A stretch of DNA of 6,597 nt from Opitutales bacterium UBA7389. Lineage in GTDB: Bacteria > Verrucomicrobiota > Verrucomicrobiia > Opitutales > Opitutaceae. How positions within the stretch are numbered: the first letter of the stretch is position 1; the number at the start of each line of letters is the position of its first letter. The notes below the pieces were generated by a model. It made no database searches, was not told where the DNA came from, and saw nothing but the letters and a program-made list of their open reading frames with translations. The DNA lies in NCBI GenBank assembly GCA_002474325.1, contig DKNL01000307.1:1-6597 (forward strand), given 5' to 3'. Shown piece by piece: positions 6,460 through 6,597 of this stretch. A program made the translations under genes and the position numbers.

Positions 6460-6569
6460 TAGTGGCCCCTGTTTGGATGACCGGCTAGAACATCGGCTTG
6501 ATAAGCTCGAATCCAGAAAAGAGAGGGTTTTTTGTAACCTTTCTCAAGCACAAATAAGCGGGGCCACTA
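6460..6569. mobile_element. 110-bp segment bounded by inverted repeats, MITE-like or facing IS ends
   Basis: TAGTGGCCCC at 6460-6469 is the exact reverse complement of GGGGCCACTA at 6560-6569. Similarity continues inward: TTTG follows the left arm after 2 nt, and its complement CAAA lies 5 nt inside the right arm (6551-6554), so each end is an imperfect repeat of about 16-19 bp. The interior has no open reading frame of note but can form a short imperfect stem (GAGA/GGTT at 6521-6529 with AACC/TCTC at 6536-6545). Size and layout fit a miniature inverted-repeat element or two ends left by an insertion sequence. I find no clean target duplication, although both flanks contain an AAAA run, and I cannot name the family. 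With a 90-bp spacer it is too long for a simple terminator. Confidence 0.45.
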
Positions 6570-6582
6570 CAAAATACAGAGG

Positions 6583-6597
6583 ACACCCAAAAAGGAC
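6583..6597. repeat. possible start of a short GGACACCC-type repeat at the window edge
   Basis: The last bases read GGACACCCAAAAAGGAC: GGAC occurs twice 13 nt apart, each preceded by an A- or G-rich run. If the sequence outside the window continues with ACCC, this is a tandem repeat of a 13-nt unit. It directly follows the inverted-repeat segment. Only one full unit is visible, so this is a low-confidence note. Confidence 0.15.

Overview
The window looks like chromosomal DNA from a heterotrophic, probably marine or soil Verrucomicrobium (Opitutae/Puniceicoccales type); this is inferred from protein style. The WYL regulator with its 'RP.IERM..IH.AL..G.YPN' opening, the nucleoside:H+ symporter-like MFS carrier, the Gfo/Idh/MocA oxidoreductase and the DUF3604/PHP protein are all combinations I associate with that phylum. 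Ribosome-binding sites are weak or absent. No rRNA, tRNA, CRISPR array or intact transposase is visible.

Left two thirds, minus strand (4353 down to 45): three intact co-directional genes. In transcription order they are an MFS transporter of the nucleoside:H+ symporter (NHS) type (4353-3121), a Gfo/Idh/MocA NAD(P)-dependent oxidoreductase (3032-1812) and a cytosolic PHP/DUF3604 metal-dependent hydrolase-like protein (1580-45). The first two are 88 bp apart. The third follows a 231-bp gap with a small hairpin and may have its own control. Together they look like a small uptake, oxidation and hydrolysis module for a sugar-type or nucleoside-like compound; the substrate cannot be read from the sequence.

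Middle (4354-4868): the divergent control region, occupied mostly by a broken gene. On the minus strand, 4755-4436 holds a decayed DNA-3-methyladenine glycosylase I (tag), with a frameshifting internal deletion and no 3' half. A perfect 16-bp palindrome (4427-4442) lies at its end, 73 bp upstream of the MFS start codon, and is a candidate operator.

Right third: an intact WYL-domain transcriptional regulator on the plus strand (4869-5861), divergent from the transporter operon and the obvious candidate for controlling it. Beyond it (5862-6597) no intact gene remains. On the minus strand there is a decayed secreted serine beta-lactamase-like gene (6203-5931, with a signal peptide and then an in-frame stop), a piece of an azurin-like cupredoxin domain (6428-6267), and a 110-bp segment bounded by inverted repeats (6460-6569) that resembles a miniature transposable element or two facing insertion-sequence ends.

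The main unexpected content is therefore three gene remnants on both sides of one intact regulator, next to a likely mobile element. I did not find a convincing new defence, RNA or mobile system. The most coherent intact system is the four-gene regulator/transporter/oxidoreductase/hydrolase locus.
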